Shown here one piece after another: positions 37,503 through 39,366 of a stretch of 39,366 nt of DNA. Position 1 is the first letter of the stretch. The number at the start of each line of letters is the position of its first letter. Source of the stretch: an uncultured Pantoea sp. (GTDB taxonomy: Bacteria > Pseudomonadota > Gammaproteobacteria > Enterobacterales > Enterobacteriaceae); the NCBI GenBank assembly GCA_913775175.1, contig CAJYKU010000022.1:1-39366 (forward strand), written 5' to 3'. Made by a program: the position numbers and the translations under genes. The notes under the pieces are model-generated. The model was not told the DNA's origin and searched no databases. It saw only the letters and a program-made list of their open reading frames with translations.

Positions 37503-38348
37503 TTATCCGGCAGGCACTCCCGGATATTGCCCAAGCGTGACACGCGGGTGACCGCCATAATCATTAACGGTTATCACCTGCTGGTAGCCCTGCTGCTGCA
37601 TTAGCGCACGCACTGCACTATCCTGCTGCCAGCCATGCTCCAGCAACAGCCAGCCCTCTGGCTGCAGCCAGGTCAGCGCCGTGCGAATAATGTAATCGAT
37701 ATCAGCCAGACCAGCGTTATCAGCAACCAGCGCGCTACGCGGCTCAAAGCGGACATCTCCCTGCTGCAGATGGAAATCATCGGCGTCAATGTAGGGCGGA
37801 TTACTGGCAATCAGATGATAGCGTGTGGCTGGCAACGCATTAAACCAGTGGCTGAGCTGAAAGTGAGCATTTGTGATGTTAAGTCGCGACGCATTCTCGC
37901 ACGCCAGTTCCACCGCTGCCGGAATGCGGTCGCAGCCGGTTACCTGACAGTCAGGACGTTCACTGGCAAGCGCCAGCGCAATAGCGCCGGTGCCGGTGCC
38001 AAGATCGAGAATGGTGGCAGGCGTAGCAGGCAGACGCGCCAGTGCCTGTTCCACCAGGATCTCCGTATCCGGTCGCGGGATCAGTGTGGCATCACTGACG
38101 CGCAGCGGCAGCGACCAGAATTCACGCTCACCGGTGAGATGCGCCACTGGCTCTCCACGCTGACGCCTTGCCAGCAGCTGATCCAGCTGCGCCAGTTGTC
38201 CGGCATCGAGCTGATGCTCATCAAATGCCAGCAGCCAGCTACGCGTTTTGCCCGTGACAAAACAGAGCAGGATCTCCGCGTCGCGCTTTGGGCTATCGCT
38301 TTCGCTCAGCACCCCAATCGCCTGCTGACGCCAGCGCCGGATCTCCAT
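37503..38348 (-). CDS. prmC: Release factor glutamine methyltransferase PrmC
   Basis: Methylates the glutamine of the GGQ motif in release factors RF1 and RF2, using SAM. The 281 residues contain the helical N-terminal substrate-binding domain, the SAM site ILDLGTGTGAIALALA (about 113-128) and the catalytic NPPYI motif. The ATG overlaps the prfA stop by one base (TAATG), so enzyme and substrate are co-translated. Confidence 0.96.
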   Translation of the reverse strand: MEIRRWRQQAIGVLSESDSPKRDAEILLCFVTGKTRSWLLAFDEHQLDAGQLAQLDQLLARRQRGEPVAHLTGEREFWSLPLRVSDATLIPRPDTEILVEQALARLPATPATILDLGTGTGAIALALASERPDCQVTGCDRIPAAVELACENASRLNITNAHFQLSHWFNALPATRYHLIASNPPYIDADDFHLQQGDVRFEPRSALVADNAGLADIDYIIRTALTWLQPEGWLLLEHGWQQDSAVRALMQQQGYQQVITVNDYGGHPRVTLGQYPGVPAG

Positions 38349-39366
38349 TAATCCTGTCCAGCCAGCGCAGCCAGCTGATCGGCCTGATATTCCTGCACAA
38401 TCGGCTCAATCAGCGTATCCAGCTTGCCTTCCATGGTTTCATCAAGACGATAGAGCGTCAGGTTGATACGATGGTCGGTCACGCGCCCTTGCGGAAAGTT
38501 ATAGGTGCGAATGCGATCTGAACGATCGCCGCTGCCCAGCAGATTGCGCCGTGTGGACGCTTCAGCAGCCTGACGCTTTGCCATTTCAGCAGCATGAATA
38601 CGCGCACCCAGCACTGCCAGCGCTTTGGCTTTGTTTTTATGTTGTGAACGCTCATCCTGACACTCCACCACAATGCCGGTTGGCAGGTGGGTAATGCGGA
38701 TTGCGGAATCCGTGGTGTTAACGTGCTGACCACCCGCGCCCGATGAGCGGAAAGTATCAATTTTCAGATCTGCAGGATTGATATCAGGCAGCTCAGCTTC
38801 CGGCAGCTCCGGCATCACGGCCACGGTACAGGCTGAGGTATGGATACGTCCCTGCGACTCCGTTTCCGGTACGCGCTGCACGCGATGACCGCCTGATTCG
38901 AACTTCATGCGGCCATAGGCACCCTCACCCGTTATCCGGGCAATGACCTCTTTATAACCGCCATGCTCGCCATCGCTGGCACTCATAATCTCTACCTGCC
39001 AGCGCCGTCCTTCAGCGTAGCGGCTATACATCCGGAACAGATCGCCGGCAAAAATTGCCGCCTCATCGCCACCGGTACCGGCACGCACCTCAATAAAGCA
39101 GGGACGTTCATCATCCGGATCTTTCGGCAGCAGCAGTACCTGCAGCTGCTGCTCCAGCACCTCGCGTTTTTCACGCGAAGCGTTGAGTTCCTCCTGCGCC
39201 ATATCGCGCATTTCCGGATCGTCGAGCAGCATCTCAGCGGTGTCGATATCTTCCTGCACCTGCTGCCACTCGCGAAAACAGCGGGTAACATCGCTGAGCT
39301 GGGCATATTCGCGTGATAACGCGCGGAAACGGTCCTGATTGCCAATAACGCCGGCATCCCCCAGTA
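38348..39366 (-). CDS. prfA: Peptide chain release factor 1 (partial, 5' end outside window)
   Basis: Recognises UAA and UAG stop codons and triggers release of the finished protein. The visible 339 codons cover most of the roughly 360-residue protein. The catalytic GGQ lies in [15 protein letters not shown]. The RF1 stop-codon recognition loop is present around the conserved [12 protein letters not shown] region. The frame stays open to the right edge (ending [24 protein letters not shown] when read from the edge), so the start codon lies outside. An internal ATG at 39259 is not the start. It leads the prfA-prmC operon. Confidence 0.96.
   Translation of the reverse strand, partial: LGDAGVIGNQDRFRALSREYAQLSDVTRCFREWQQVQEDIDTAEMLLDDPEMRDMAQEELNASREKREVLEQQLQVLLLPKDPDDERPCFIEVRAGTGGDEAAIFAGDLFRMYSRYAEGRRWQVEIMSASDGEHGGYKEVIARITGEGAYGRMKFESGGHRVQRVPETESQGRIHTSACTVAVMPELPEAELPDINPADLKIDTFRSSGAGGQHVNTTDSAIRITHLPTGIVVECQDERSQHKNKAKALAVLGARIHAAEMAKRQAAEASTRRNLLGSGDRSDRIRTYNFPQGRVTDHRINLTLYRLDETMEGKLDTLIEPIVQEYQADQLAALAGQD

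Noticed and set aside
37635-38351. 238-codon plus-strand frame opposite prmC
   Set aside because: Fully antisense to a clear prmC gene, with no recognisable domain.

Overview
The window is a continuous piece of an enterobacterial chromosome. Most proteins are full-length and close to their Escherichia coli counterparts in sequence, length and order. The gene set (znu, ruv, aspS, cmoAB, argS, flhBA, kdsA, prfA) and the T6SS-derived genes fit a member of the Erwiniaceae, such as Erwinia or Pantoea. That genus-level call is my inference from gene content, not a measured relationship. I see no tRNA or rRNA gene, insertion sequence, prophage or CRISPR array.

Left part (1-11,640): lpxM, mepM and znuA run leftwards, and znuCB diverges from znuA across a Zur-type operator. 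ruvBA, ruvC, yebC, nudB and aspS follow leftwards. A LexA-type palindrome lies between ruvC and ruvA and also looks like the ruvC terminator. yecE diverges from aspS. Middle part (11,640-23,250): cmoA-cmoB overlap; then come an unrecognised secreted protein, cutC, a PatB/MalY-type C-S lyase, yecM, a 40-residue membrane miniprotein, argS, and the flhB-flhA-flhE operon running leftwards. This follows the E. coli cmoAB-cutC-yecM-argS-flhEAB order.

Region of most interest (23,845-32,828): eight same-strand, tightly packed genes. They encode an SH3-like lipoprotein, TssL with an OmpA-type domain, a short TssM, TagF, an FHA protein (TagH/Fha), a PP2C phosphatase (PppA), a secreted protein of unknown function, and a membrane serine/threonine kinase with a PEGA-like tail (PpkA). 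This is the inner-membrane part of a type VI secretion system plus its threonine-phosphorylation control circuit. The tube, sheath, baseplate, ClpV, Hcp, VgrG and TssJ genes are not in the window. TssM stops about 210 residues after its last membrane helix. It is either a relic or a repurposed phospho-regulated envelope complex.

Right part (32,812-39,366): chaC (its 3' end overlaps the kinase gene tail to tail), about 800 bases without a gene where chaB might be expected, chaA, kdsA, sirB1, a broken sirB2, prmC, and prfA cut by the window edge. In E. coli the flhBA and chaA-kdsA-prfA segments are far apart on the chromosome, so the T6SS-like module sits at a junction between two otherwise conserved blocks.
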